Shown here: in pieces, positions 7,760-15,488 of the stretch | Layout: each line of letters starts with the position of its first letter | How positions within the stretch are numbered: the first letter of the stretch is position 1 | From: Microterricola pindariensis | GTDB lineage: Bacteria > Actinomycetota > Actinomycetes > Actinomycetales > Microbacteriaceae | NCBI RefSeq assembly: GCF_002936985.1 | Contig: NZ_MPZN01000037.1 | Coordinates: 1-34,754, forward strand | Length of the DNA stretch: 34,754 nt | Direction: 5' to 3' | Program-made: the position numbers and the translations under genes | Notes under the pieces: model-generated | Told to the model about the DNA's origin: nothing | Databases searched by the model: none | What the model saw: only the letters and a program-made list of their open reading frames with translations

Positions 7760-8752
7760 CTACCAGCGCGGGTGGATCGCGGCGCGCAGGCGGTTGTCGT
7801 AGAGCGCGCGCACGCCGGCGAAGAACTCGTCGCCGAGCGGCGGCAGCGAGCCGGCCGCGGCGTTGGCGACGGCCTGCTGCGGCGAGCGGGCACCGGGGAT
7901 GACGCTGCTGACGCCGGGCTGCTGCGCGACCCAGGCCAGGGCCACCTCGGCCACGGGCACGCCGGGCGCTGCCGCCTCGGCGAGGGCCGCGAACTCCTGC
8001 GCCGCCGCCAGGCCCGTCTCGTAGTCCACACCGGAGAAGGTCTCGCCCACGTCGAAGTGGCTGCCGTCCCGGTTGAAGTTGCGGTGGTCGTCGGCCGCGA
8101 AGCGGGTCTCGGCGGTGTACTTGCCGGTGAGCAGCCCGGAGGCCAGCGGCACCCGGGCGATGATGCCGACGCCGGCATCCGCCGCGGCCCCGAGCACCTC
8201 GTCCAGCGGCTTGAGCCGGAAGGCGTTCAGGATGATCTGGATCGTGGCGACGTTCGGGCGGGCGATGGCGGCCAGCGCCTGCGCGCTCTCCTCGACGCTC
8301 AGGCCGTAGGCGGCGATCGCGCCCTCGGCGACGAGGGTGTCGAGCGCGTCGTAGACCTCGTCGCTCGTGACGACGCTCGTCGGCGGGCAGTGCAGCTGCA
8401 CCAGGTCGAGGGTGTCGACGCCGAGGTTACGCCGCGAGCGGTCGGTCCACTCGCGGAAGTTGGCGAGCACGTAGTTCTCGCGCAGCTGGTCGACCCGGCG
8501 CCCCATCTTGGTCGCGACGGTGATGTCGTGGCCGGGGCGCTCGCGCAGGAAGGCGCCGATCACGCTCTCGCTGCGGCCGTCGCCGTAGACGTCGGCCGTG
8601 TCGAAGAAGGTGACGCCGGCCTCGACGGATGCCGCGAGCACCGCGGTCGCATCCTCGACGCTGACGTCCCCCCAGTCGGCACCCAGCTGCCAGGTTCCGA
8701 GTCCGATCACTGACACCGTGCGGCCGGTGCGGCCAAGCGTACGTTGCTCCAT
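7760..8752 (-). CDS. Aldo/keto reductase, general oxidoreductase/ion-channel beta-like group
   Basis: Predicted NADP-dependent aldehyde/ketone reductase of 330 aa. It starts MEQRTLGRTGRTVSVIGLGTWQLG, as in the YdhF/Tas-like AKRs. Catalytic residues are visible: Asp and Tyr in FFDTADVYGDG, Lys in VATKMG and His in VQLHCPP. The late motif VAQQPGVSSVIPGARSPQQ is the cofactor-binding region of the family. The stop lies 56 bp from the convergent AKR's stop. The start has a TAGGAT -10 hexamer at 8759-8764, six nt away, which overlaps the stop codon of the upstream alpha/beta hydrolase gene, so the two genes abut but each has its own promoter. Confidence 0.92.
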   Translation of the reverse strand: MEQRTLGRTGRTVSVIGLGTWQLGADWGDVSVEDATAVLAASVEAGVTFFDTADVYGDGRSESVIGAFLRERPGHDITVATKMGRRVDQLRENYVLANFREWTDRSRRNLGVDTLDLVQLHCPPTSVVTSDEVYDALDTLVAEGAIAAYGLSVEESAQALAAIARPNVATIQIILNAFRLKPLDEVLGAAADAGVGIIARVPLASGLLTGKYTAETRFAADDHRNFNRDGSHFDVGETFSGVDYETGLAAAQEFAALAEAAAPGVPVAEVALAWVAQQPGVSSVIPGARSPQQAVANAAAGSLPPLGDEFFAGVRALYDNRLRAAIHPRW

Positions 8753-8758
8753 GGCCCC

Positions 8759-8764
8759 ATCCTA
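8759..8764 (-). promoter_or_regulatory. -10 hexamer TAGGAT for a leaderless transcript
   Basis: TAGGAT read on the minus strand, exactly 6 nt before the ATG at 8752. Its first three bases are also the TAG stop codon of the upstream hydrolase. Confidence 0.6.
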
Positions 8765-9628
8765 GGGCGAGAGCTCCGGGGGCAGGTTCGGCTCGACACC
8801 GGCCGGCAGGTCGGCGTTCAAGACCCCGGCGACGACCCGCGCGAGGCGCCGGCGGATGATGTGCGCGTTCGCCTCCACCCGGTGCATGGTGACCCCGCGC
8901 ATCCGCCCGACGATCTCCAACCCACCGCGCGGGATGAACTGGTCAAGCGCCCCGTAGACGACGTCGATCGGGGCGGTGACGCGGGACAGGTCCGAGATCA
9001 CCGTCTGGTTCTCGACGCAGTTCTGCATCGACTTCACGAACGGCTCCCACTGGTCTTCGCGCAGCTCGAAGACGCCCTTGATCGGCAGCAGCTTCGCGAT
9101 GATGCGCGCGTTGGCGAGCGTGAACTCCTTGTTCGTGCGCAGGTAGTCGTAAGCGCGCAGGTAGAGGTCGTTCTCGAGCTTCGCGCGCTTGTCACCGAGG
9201 TTGGTCGGCGGCAGGTAGACCGGGGGCGAGATGAGCACGAGATGTGCGACGAGCTGCGGGTGCTCCGCCGCGAAGCGGGCGCTGATCAGCGAGCCGAGCG
9301 AGTGGCCCACGATGATGAGCGGGCCGCGCAGCGACTGCGCCTTGATCGTCGCGTGCAGCGCCGCCACGTGCTCGTCGAGCGTGTACTCGGCGCCCTCGGG
9401 CGCCGGCGAGCGGCCGAAGCCGAGGATGTCGATCGAGACGCAGCGGAAGTTCGGCTCGAGCAGCGGCACCAGGTGCAGGAAGGTGACGGATGACGAGGCG
9501 ATGCCGTGCACGAGCACGACCGTCGGGCCCTCCCCGACGTCGGAGGCGATGTGCAGCACGGGCGTCGCCGGGCGGCGGCGGCGCCCGAGGCCGCCGAGTC
9601 GTGCGCGGAGCGTCGACAGCCAGGTCAT
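8762..9628 (-). CDS. Alpha/beta hydrolase
   Basis: Serine hydrolase of the alpha/beta fold, 288 aa from the chosen ATG at 9628 (MTWLSTLRARLG). The oxyanion region VLVHGIASSS, the DILGFGRSPAP loop, the nucleophile elbow VGHSLGS and the C-terminal VVYGALDQFIPR (acid) and VEANAHII (His) give a complete Ser-Asp-His triad. A basic N-terminal stretch GGLGRRRRPAT precedes the domain. An open frame extends to 9865 but there is a CATAAT hexamer exactly 6 nt before 9628, and the extra 79 residues would run into the promoter and start of the divergent lipoprotein gene, so I use 9628. Substrate unknown. Confidence 0.87.
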   Translation of the reverse strand: MTWLSTLRARLGGLGRRRRPATPVLHIASDVGEGPTVVLVHGIASSSVTFLHLVPLLEPNFRCVSIDILGFGRSPAPEGAEYTLDEHVAALHATIKAQSLRGPLIIVGHSLGSLISARFAAEHPQLVAHLVLISPPVYLPPTNLGDKRAKLENDLYLRAYDYLRTNKEFTLANARIIAKLLPIKGVFELREDQWEPFVKSMQNCVENQTVISDLSRVTAPIDVVYGALDQFIPRGGLEIVGRMRGVTMHRVEANAHIIRRRLARVVAGVLNADLPAGVEPNLPPELSP

Positions 9629-9634
9629 GTGCTC

Positions 9635-9640
9635 ATTATG
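9635..9640 (-). promoter_or_regulatory. -10 hexamer CATAAT for a leaderless transcript
   Basis: CATAAT on the minus strand with a 6-nt gap to the ATG at 9628. A small inverted repeat CTGGCA-CGGA-TGCCAG (9666-9681) lies further upstream and could be an operator. Confidence 0.55.
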
Positions 9641-9743
9641 TCTGGCGCGGGTGATGGCGCGAGTGCTGGCACGGATGCCAGAGCGTTCCGTCACCGTGAC
9701 CAAGCCGTGACTGAGCCGAGACACGAACGTGATCGGATCGGCG

Positions 9744-9771
9744 TTGGCGGCCTGTTTCGCGCACGTAGGGT
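9744..9771 (+). promoter_or_regulatory. Promoter TTGGCG-16-TAGGGT for the DUF4349 gene, leaderless
   Basis: -35 TTGGCG at 9744-9749, 16-bp spacer, -10 TAGGGT at 9766-9771, and the ATG 6 nt after it at 9778. Confidence 0.65.
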
Positions 9772-9777
9772 GGGGGA

Positions 9778-10689
9778 ATGAAGCGCGCCCTGACCATTCC
9801 CGCCCTGGCTCTCGCGGCCCTGCTGCTGGCCGGGTGCTCCGCCGGGATGGGCGGGGGCGCGTCATCCGACAGCAGCGCCGTGCTCCATGGTGCGGGCCCG
9901 GAGATGGCCCCCTTCTCGGTGAGCGGCGGCGCGGCAGACGGCGCGGTGGGAGCCCCGAGCGCGGTCGCGGACCGATCCGTCATCACGACCGGCAACGTCT
10001 CGATCACGGCCGCCGACCCGATCGGGGCCGCCGACGGCGCGATCAAGCTCGTCGCCGGCGCGGGCGGCCGCGTCGACAGCCGGAGCGAGCAGCCGGCCAC
10101 CGAGACGCAGCGGGCCAGCGCCAGCCTCACCATCCGTGTTCCGGCGGATCAGCTCGACGTCGTGCTCGACAAGATCAAGCAGCTCGGCACCGTCAACTCG
10201 GTGTCGCTGAACGCCTCGGATGTCACGCAGCAGAAGCAGGACGTCGAGGCGCGCATCACCGCGCTGCAGACCTCGGTCGACCGCCTGCTGGAGCTGATGA
10301 GCAAATCGGCGACCACGGCCGACCTGATCGCGATCGAGTCGGCGCTCTCCAGCCGGCAGGCCGAGCTCGACTCGCTCACCACGCAGCTCGACTACCTCGA
10401 CGACCAGATCGACTACTCCACGCTGTACGTGGACTTCGCCTCCGAGGGCACCGTCAACCCCGGCAACCCCGACAACTTCTGGAGCGGCCTCCTCGCCGGC
10501 TGGAACAGCCTCGTCGCCTTCCTCGGCGGCTTCGTCGTCGTGCTCGGCGTCGCCCTGCCATGGCTGGTGCTCCTCACCGTGATCGGAGCCGTCGTGTGGG
10601 CAATCGTTGCCTCCGTGCGCCGCCGGCGCCACCCCGCTCCGAGCACGCCGGCGCCCGCCCCCGTCCCGGAAGAAGACGTGCAGCAGTAG
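9778..10689 (+). CDS. DUF4349-domain lipoprotein
   Basis: Predicted membrane-anchored extracytoplasmic protein of 303 aa. The signal peptide MKRALTIPALALAALLLAGC has a lipobox LLAGC with Cys20. After a Gly/Ser/Ala-rich linker comes the DUF4349 core (VITTGNVSITAADPIGAADGAIKLV, then IRVPADQLDVVLDKIKQLG), a helical region likely to form a coiled coil (KQDVEARITALQTSVDRLLELM ... SRQAELDSLTTQLDYL) and a C-terminal membrane segment around 250-280 followed by a short basic tail. This order is usual for DUF4349 proteins. Function is unknown; the family is annotated only as putative lipoprotein. The stop runs directly into a tetranucleotide repeat array. Confidence 0.88.
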   Translation: MKRALTIPALALAALLLAGCSAGMGGGASSDSSAVLHGAGPEMAPFSVSGGAADGAVGAPSAVADRSVITTGNVSITAADPIGAADGAIKLVAGAGGRVDSRSEQPATETQRASASLTIRVPADQLDVVLDKIKQLGTVNSVSLNASDVTQQKQDVEARITALQTSVDRLLELMSKSATTADLIAIESALSSRQAELDSLTTQLDYLDDQIDYSTLYVDFASEGTVNPGNPDNFWSGLLAGWNSLVAFLGGFVVVLGVALPWLVLLTVIGAVVWAIVASVRRRRHPAPSTPAPAPVPEEDVQQ

Positions 10690-10697
10690 CGCGCCCG

Positions 10698-10773
10698 CAG
10701 CCAGCCAGCCAGCAAGCCGGTCAGTCAGCCAGTCAGTCAGCCGGTCAGTCAGTCAGCCAGTCAGCCAGTCAGC
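10698..10773. repeat. Imperfect (CAGY) tetranucleotide tandem array, 19 units
   Basis: Nineteen 4-bp units, CAGC or CAGT with three variant units (AAGC, CGGT twice), beginning 9 bp after the lipoprotein stop. A microsatellite of this length is unusual in a bacterium and is likely to vary in copy number. It cannot shift a reading frame here because it is 3' of the stop codon. Confidence 0.9.
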
Positions 10774-10799
10774 GGAGACGAGCACCTGTCTCGCCCGCT

Positions 10800-10822
10800 G
10801 AAACGGTTTTTCGGCCCGTTTC
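10800..10822. terminator. Candidate terminator hairpin after the DUF4349 gene
   Basis: Seven-bp stem GAAACGG/CCGTTTC around 9 nt that include five T residues. It is weak by energy and lacks a trailing T-run. Confidence 0.35.
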
Positions 10823-10893
10823 GGCCGTCGCATCCGCGGACTGGCTGAGGCCGGGCGGATGCTGCCATCCCCCGCCCGGGCCGTGCGCCCCTC

Positions 10894-10930
10894 CCGTTGG
10901 CTCGAGGGAGCGCCAGCGACCGAAGCCACC
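10894..10930. repeat. Dispersed 36-bp repeat (family B), copy 1
   Basis: Core GGCTCGAGGGAGCGCCAGCG followed by ACCGAAGCCA. Identical over about 36 bp to the copy at 18189-18225 and with two differences from that at 27626-27662. The ends form a short inverted repeat (TTGGCT against AGCCA). Confidence 0.9.
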
Positions 10931-11016
10931 ACCCACGCCAGCTGCGCCAGTTGGTCGGCCACAGAGCCACCTCAACGGGCGCGGACCCCGCCGAAGTGGC
11001 GCAGCGACCGATCACG

Positions 11017-11061
11017 CCGGCTCCCCGCACGGGTGCGACAGGCTCAGCCTGCGGGAGCCGG
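11017..11061. repeat. Inverted repeat enclosing a degenerate family C repeat
   Basis: Arms CCGGCTCCCCGCA (11017-11029) and TGCGGGAGCCGG (11050-11061) pair with one bulge. The segment at 11031-11055 contains GACAGGCTCAGCCTGCGGG, a diverged version of the repeat at 34150-34177 and 1315-1343. Confidence 0.6.
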
Positions 11062-11082
11062 CCCGCCCGCCGACCCCGGGCA

Positions 11083-11088
11083 TAGGCT
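11083..11088 (+). promoter_or_regulatory. -10 hexamer TAGGCT for a leaderless transcript
   Basis: TAGGCT ends 6 nt before the GTG start at 11095, which decides that start. Confidence 0.65.
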
Positions 11089-11094
11089 GGGGCT

Positions 11095-12273
11095 GTGACC
11101 GCCGCAGAGAACAGCACGAGCCCCCGCACCGTCCTGAGCGCCGAACTGCTCGAGCGCATCCACGGGCGCGCAGAGGGCTACGACCGCGACAACGCCTTCT
11201 TCACCGAGGACTTCGACGAGCTGGTCGCCGCCGGCTACCTGCGCGCGCTCGTGCCGACGCGCTTCGGCGGGCTCGGCCTGAGCCTGCAGGACGTCGCCCG
11301 CGAACAGATTCGGTTGGGCGCCGCCGCCCCCGCCACCGCCCTCGCCGTGAACATGCACCTGGTCTGGACCGGCGTCGCCAAGGCCCTGCACGAGCGCGGC
11401 GACTCCGGCCTCGACTTCCTGCTCGAGGAGGCCGGCCGCGGCGAAGTCTTCGGCTTCGGCATCAGCGAGGCCGGCAACGACCTCATGCTGTTCGGCTCGC
11501 GCAGCGTTGCGGCGCCGCAGCCCGACGGCGGCTACCGCTTCACCGGCACCAAGGTGTTCACCAGTCTCTCCCCCGCGTACACCCGCCTCGGCACCATGGG
11601 CCTCGACACCGAGTCGGCCGACGCCCCGAAGATCGTCTACGGCTTCGTCGACCGCGACGACCCGGGCCTCAGCCGCAAGGACGACTGGAACACGCTCGGC
11701 ATGCGCGCCAGCCAGAGCCAGACCACCGTGCTCGACGCCGCCTACGCCCGCCCCGACCGCGTCGTGCGGCGCCTCGACCCCGGCCCCAACGCCGACCCGC
11801 TGATCTTCGCGATCTTCGCCAACTTCGAGATCCTGCTCGCCGCCGTCTACACGGGCGTCGGCAAGCGCGCGCTCGAGCTCGCCGTGGCATCCGCCCACCG
11901 CCGCACCTCGATGAAGAATGACGGACGCAGCCTCGCCCAGGACCCCGACATCCGCTGGCGCATCGCGGATGCCGCCATCGCCCAGGACGCCATCTACCCG
12001 CAGCTCGATGCCATCGCGGCCGCCGTCGACGGGCAGGCCGACCTCGGCGCCCAGTGGTTCCCGCAGCTGGTCGGCATCAAGGTGCGCGCCACCGAGACGG
12101 CCAGGGAGGTCGTCGACCAGGCGATCCGGGTCTCCGGCGGCGGCAGCTACTTCGCCGGCAACGAGCTCGGCCGGCTCTACCGCGACGTGCTCGCCGGCAT
12201 CTTCCACCCCTCCGACGCGGAATCCGCCCACAACACGGTCGCCACCGCCTGGCTCGGACCGCTCGAGAAGTAG
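11095..12273 (+). CDS. Acyl-CoA dehydrogenase family flavoprotein
   Basis: Predicted FAD/FMN enzyme of 392 aa with the three-domain acyl-CoA dehydrogenase fold: N-terminal helical part (LVAAGYLRALVPTRFGGLGLS), middle beta domain (FGFGISEAGNDLMLFG, GGYRFTGTKVFTSLSPAYT) and C-terminal helical domain (ILLAAVYTGVGKRALELAVASA). The start is a GTG 6 nt after a -10 box. I do not see the usual YEGT motif with catalytic Glu near the C-terminus; instead it has GRLYRDVLAGIFHPSD, reminiscent of the branch that includes flavin-dependent monooxygenases (DszC/SfnC-like) and uncharacterised dehydrogenases. True acyl-CoA oxidation is therefore not certain. It stands alone and no beta-oxidation genes are adjacent. 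Confidence 0.86.
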   Translation: MTAAENSTSPRTVLSAELLERIHGRAEGYDRDNAFFTEDFDELVAAGYLRALVPTRFGGLGLSLQDVAREQIRLGAAAPATALAVNMHLVWTGVAKALHERGDSGLDFLLEEAGRGEVFGFGISEAGNDLMLFGSRSVAAPQPDGGYRFTGTKVFTSLSPAYTRLGTMGLDTESADAPKIVYGFVDRDDPGLSRKDDWNTLGMRASQSQTTVLDAAYARPDRVVRRLDPGPNADPLIFAIFANFEILLAAVYTGVGKRALELAVASAHRRTSMKNDGRSLAQDPDIRWRIADAAIAQDAIYPQLDAIAAAVDGQADLGAQWFPQLVGIKVRATETAREVVDQAIRVSGGGSYFAGNELGRLYRDVLAGIFHPSDAESAHNTVATAWLGPLEK

Positions 12274-12334
12274 CGCGCGGAAGCGCCCCACCGGCGGGAT
12301 CGCGTCGCGCGCGCCACACCGCCGCCGGCGGATC

Positions 12335-12340
12335 TACACT
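12335..12340 (+). promoter_or_regulatory. -10 hexamer TACACT for a leaderless transcript
   Basis: TACACT with a 6-nt gap to the GTG at 12347. This is the likely promoter of the KhtTU-like operon and selects the GTG over other starts. Confidence 0.65.
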
Positions 12341-12346
12341 TGCACC

Positions 12347-12841
12347 GTGGGTGTACGCATAGAAAAAGTGGATCTGCCGGGGATCGGCGTCCGACACGAC
12401 CTGGTGACCGAGAGCAGCCGGCGGGTCAGCGTCATCTCGTACCGCGACGGGCACCGCGACCTGGCGCTGTTCGACGTGTCCGACCCGGATGCCTGCCGCG
12501 ACAGCATCCCGCTGACGGATGACGAGGCGGCCGCCCTGGCCGACGTGCTCGGCACCTCGGTCATGCTCAGCCGGCTGACCAGCCTGAGCGACGCCACCGT
12601 GGGCCTGTTCACCGAGCAGCTCGAGCTGCCCACCGACTCCCCCTACCTCAACCGCCCCCTCGGCGACACCAAGACCCGCACCCGCACCCGGGTGTCGATC
12701 GTCGCCATCGTGCGCGACAAAGAGCTGCTGCCCTCGCCCACTCCCGACGAGATCTTGCGCCCCGGCGACGTGATCGTCGCAGTCGGCACCCGCGGTGGCC
12801 TGGACGCGCTCAGCCGCCTGATCTCCAACGGACCCGACTAA
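12347..12841 (+). CDS. K+/H+ antiporter regulatory subunit, KhtT-like (TrkA-C/RCK_C domain)
   Basis: Cytoplasmic regulatory protein of 164 aa. The N-terminal part (VGVRIEKVDLPGIGVRHDLVT, residues 1-70) matches the KhtT/YhaT-type N-terminal domain, and residues about 95-160 form an RCK_C/TrkA-C ligand-binding domain (SIVAIVRDKELLPSPTPDEIL, then PGDVIVAVGTRGGLDAL). Proteins of this architecture gate a CPA2 antiporter in response to nucleotide ligands such as c-di-AMP in Bacillus KhtT (family knowledge; ligand here is inferred). The antiporter gene starts 11 nt downstream. GTG start chosen from the leaderless promoter. Confidence 0.88.
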   Translation: MGVRIEKVDLPGIGVRHDLVTESSRRVSVISYRDGHRDLALFDVSDPDACRDSIPLTDDEAAALADVLGTSVMLSRLTSLSDATVGLFTEQLELPTDSPYLNRPLGDTKTRTRTRVSIVAIVRDKELLPSPTPDEILRPGDVIVAVGTRGGLDALSRLISNGPD

Positions 12842-12852
12842 GGGCTGCTGCT

Positions 12853-14049
12853 GTGCATGAGAACACGCTGATCCTCATCGAGGTCGGCGCGCTGCTCCTC
12901 GGCATGAGCCTGCTCGGCCGGCTGGCGCTGCGTGTGGGCATCTCGCCGATCCCGCTCTACCTGATTGCCGGGCTCGCCTTCGGCAACGGCGGCCTGCTCG
13001 CGCTGGAGGCCAGCACCGAGTTCTTCGAGATCGGCTCGGAGATCGGCGTCATCCTGCTGCTCGCCCTGCTCGGGCTGGAGTACACGGCATCCGAGCTCTT
13101 CACCAACCTCAAACACTCCCGCATGGCCGGCCTGCTCGACGCCGTGCTGAACGCGCTGCCCGGCGCCGCCTTCGCCCTGCTCCTCGGCTGGGGCCCGGCC
13201 GCGGCCGTCGCCCTCGCCGGGATCACCTGGGTCTCCTCCTCCGGCGTCATCGCCAAGGTGCTGCGCGACCTCGGCCGCCTCGCCAACCGCGAGACGCCCG
13301 TCGTGCTCGCCGTCCTCGTGATCGAGGACCTGGCCATGGCCTTCTACCTGCCCGTGCTCTCCGCCCTCGTCATCGGCGTCAGCCTGATGCAGGGCGCCGT
13401 CACGGTGGCGATCGCCGTCGCCGTCGTCTGCCTCATCCTCTACATCGCGCTGCGGCACGGGCACATCGTCTCGCGCATCTTCACCCCCGAGCACGCCGAA
13501 CCGCTGCTGCTCGGTGTGCTCGGCCTCACCATGCTCGTCGCCGGCCTCGCCGCCCAGGTGAACGTGTCGGCGGCCGTCGGCGCCTTCCTCGTCGGCATCG
13601 CGCTCTCCGGCCAGGTCGCGCACAACGCCAGCCAGGTGCTCACCCCGCTGCGCGACCTGTTCGCGGCCGTGTTCTTCGTGTTCTTCGGCCTGGCCACGGA
13701 TGCCACCAAGCTGCCGGTCGTGATCCTGCCCGCCCTGATCCTCGCCGCCCTGACCATGGCCACCAAGGTGCTGACCGGCTACCTCGCCGCCCGGCGCGCC
13801 GGCGTGGCGGTTCCCGGCCGGTGGCGAGCCGGCCTCGCACTCACCCCGCGCGGCGAGTTCTCCATCGTCATCGCCGGCCTCGCCGTGAGCGCCGGCATCG
13901 AGCCAGAGCTCGCCCCGCTGGCGACCGCCTACGTGCTGATCACCGTCATCGCCGGGCCCTTCCTCATGCGCATTCCGGACACCCGCTGGTTCAAGCAGGC
14001 GACACGCCCCCGTGGCGAGCCGCAGGCGCGTCCGATCGCCGGCGCGTAG
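12853..14049 (+). CDS. CPA2-family cation:proton antiporter, KhtU/KefB-like
   Basis: Integral membrane K+(Na+)/H+ exchanger, 398 aa, Na_H_exchanger fold with about 12 membrane segments. Landmarks are LIAGLAFGNGG, LLLALLGLEYTASEL (the GLE loop of CPA2), GITWVSSSGVIAKVLRDLGRL, the conserved LVIEDLAMAFYLPV in which the Asp is the ion-binding residue, and late RAGLALTPRGEFSIVIAGLA. It lacks a fused C-terminal RCK domain, consistent with regulation by the separate KhtT-like protein encoded just before it. The GTG at 12853 gives the sequence VHENTLILIEVGALLLG; a nearby ATG at 12857 is out of frame. Potassium efflux and pH homeostasis are the likely roles. Confidence 0.9.
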   Translation: MHENTLILIEVGALLLGMSLLGRLALRVGISPIPLYLIAGLAFGNGGLLALEASTEFFEIGSEIGVILLLALLGLEYTASELFTNLKHSRMAGLLDAVLNALPGAAFALLLGWGPAAAVALAGITWVSSSGVIAKVLRDLGRLANRETPVVLAVLVIEDLAMAFYLPVLSALVIGVSLMQGAVTVAIAVAVVCLILYIALRHGHIVSRIFTPEHAEPLLLGVLGLTMLVAGLAAQVNVSAAVGAFLVGIALSGQVAHNASQVLTPLRDLFAAVFFVFFGLATDATKLPVVILPALILAALTMATKVLTGYLAARRAGVAVPGRWRAGLALTPRGEFSIVIAGLAVSAGIEPELAPLATAYVLITVIAGPFLMRIPDTRWFKQATRPRGEPQARPIAGA

Positions 14050-14054
14050 TCGCG

Positions 14055-14060
14055 TAATCT
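14055..14060 (+). promoter_or_regulatory. -10 hexamer TAATCT for a leaderless transcript
   Basis: TAATCT six nt before the ATG at 14067, starting 6 nt after the antiporter stop. The exporter gene therefore appears to have its own promoter. Confidence 0.65.
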
Positions 14061-14066
14061 GCGAGT

Positions 14067-15428
14067 ATGTCCGTTCCCACACGCACCTCTGGCCTGTCCG
14101 CCACCGACGCGGCCGAGTACACCCGCGGGGTGTTGGACATCGCGATGCGCCTGGCCGAGGTCATGTTCGGCAACGGCGCCGGAGCGGAGGACGTCGTCTC
14201 GGCCCTGCTGGCGATCACCCGCGCTTACGGGGTGCGCAACGTCGACGCGGATGTCACCTACTCAGTGATCGAGGTGACCTACGAGAACCCGGCAACGCAC
14301 GAGACCATCACCCGCACCCGCAATGTGCGCTATCGCACGCTCGACTACCACACGCTCTCCCGGGCGTCCGCGTTGATCGGCGAGCTGGTCGAGCGTCCCA
14401 TCGAGGTCGCCGATGCCCGTCGTGAGATCGCACGCATCGTCAGCGCTCCCGGCCTCTACCCCAAGATGTTGCGCCGCTTCGGCTGGAGCCTGGTGGGCGC
14501 CGGCGCCGCCTTCCTGATCGGCGGCAACTGGGTGGTGGCCGTCGCCGCCCTGCTCGCCACGATGCTCATCGACTACCTCACCACCGCGCTGGCGAACCGC
14601 CGCGTCCCGATTTTCTTCCAGACCCTCGTCGGCGGCGCCATCGGGCCGCTCGTTGCTGCGCTCGTGCACCTGATCGATCCGTCGTCGAACTCCTCCCTCG
14701 TCGTCGTCGCCACCATCATCATGCTGCTAGCCGGGGTCACGACGTTCGGAGCCGTGCACGACGCCCTCTCCGGGTTCTACGTCACCGGCACGGCCCGCTT
14801 CGTCGAGGCCACGATCATCACCGGCGGCCTCGTCGCCGGCGTCGCGGCGTCCTCGCTCACCCTGGCCCGCTTCGGCCTGGTGCTGGAGATCAACCCGGCG
14901 AGCTCGCCGACCCTCGGCACGCTGCCCGTGCAGCTGGCGGCATCCGTGCTCATCGTGATCGGCTTCGCCTTCGCGGTGCAGGTGCCCAAGCGCGCCCTCT
15001 GGGCGGCCTGCCTGCTGGGCGCGGCGGCCGAGTTGTTCTACGTGCTGGCCATTGGGGCAGAGACGGGCTCCGTGTTCGGCTCGGCGCTGGCCGCCATCGG
15101 CGTCGGCCTGCTCGCCGCCGCCGTCTCGCGCCTGGTGCGGGTGCCGCCGCTGGTGATCGTGGTCACCGCACTGGTGCCGCTCGTGCCGGGGCTGCTGCTG
15201 TTCACCGGTCTGTTGCAGCTCTCGGAGGGCTCGATGGATGGCCTGCTCTCGATGCTGGCCGCGGCGGCCGTCGCCGTCGCCCTGGCCGCCGGCGCCATCC
15301 TCGGCCAGTACCTGGTGCAGGCGGTCTGGGGCCCGGCGCGCGCCCTGCCGCGCCGTTTCGTCGGACCGTTGATGGCTCTGCCGGTGAAGCTGAACCGCAC
15401 CGCCCGCACCCGCACCAAGAAGTTCTAG
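14067..15428 (+). CDS. thrE: Threonine/serine exporter, ThrE family
   Basis: Membrane exporter of 453 aa that in Corynebacterium glutamicum exports L-threonine and L-serine. The N-terminal cytoplasmic domain (about 1-150; GVLDIAMRLAEVMFGNGAGAEDVVSALLAITRAYG) is the ThrE/DUF1212 hydrolase-like domain, followed by roughly ten membrane segments, with the second ThrE_2-like half from about 290 (PVQLAASVLIVIGFAFAVQVPKRALWAACLLGA). The fused two-part arrangement matches actinobacterial ThrE; other bacteria split it into two genes. Leaderless ATG. A C-rich/G-rich hairpin (15489-15502) follows as possible terminator. Confidence 0.9.
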   Translation: MSVPTRTSGLSATDAAEYTRGVLDIAMRLAEVMFGNGAGAEDVVSALLAITRAYGVRNVDADVTYSVIEVTYENPATHETITRTRNVRYRTLDYHTLSRASALIGELVERPIEVADARREIARIVSAPGLYPKMLRRFGWSLVGAGAAFLIGGNWVVAVAALLATMLIDYLTTALANRRVPIFFQTLVGGAIGPLVAALVHLIDPSSNSSLVVVATIIMLLAGVTTFGAVHDALSGFYVTGTARFVEATIITGGLVAGVAASSLTLARFGLVLEINPASSPTLGTLPVQLAASVLIVIGFAFAVQVPKRALWAACLLGAAAELFYVLAIGAETGSVFGSALAAIGVGLLAAAVSRLVRVPPLVIVVTALVPLVPGLLLFTGLLQLSEGSMDGLLSMLAAAAVAVALAAGAILGQYLVQAVWGPARALPRRFVGPLMALPVKLNRTARTRTKKF

Positions 15429-15488
15429 GCCGCGCCGCCTGAGCGCCACCTTCACGTCGGCTGCGAAATTTCGCCGCCGGGCTTGTGG

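Larger units (their letters stand above)
10690..11082. other. Repeat-rich intergenic region without a convincing gene
   Basis: The 405-bp gap between the lipoprotein and flavoprotein genes. It holds the CAGY array, a hairpin GAAACGG/CCGTTTC (10800-10822) that could end lipoprotein transcription, one copy of the dispersed 36-bp repeat (10894-10930), and a further inverted repeat (11017-11061) enclosing a CAGGCTCA-type repeat. Short ORFs cross it (for example 10859-11098) but their composition follows the repeats and none has a start signal. Confidence 0.75.

Noticed and set aside
6849-8752. The two aldo/keto reductases as an inverted duplication
   Set aside because: They belong to different AKR subfamilies with little shared sequence beyond catalytic motifs, so they are not recent copies.
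8762-9865. Full 367-aa frame for the alpha/beta hydrolase
   Set aside because: It would overlap the divergent lipoprotein gene and its promoter; a -10 box 6 nt before 9628 and the domain boundary favour the shorter protein.
10698-10773. CAGY array as a possible CRISPR
   Set aside because: Unit is 4 bp without spacers and there are no cas genes.
10859-11098. Small ORF in the gap before the flavoprotein gene
   Set aside because: It runs through dispersed repeats, has no start signals and ends over the promoter of the next gene.
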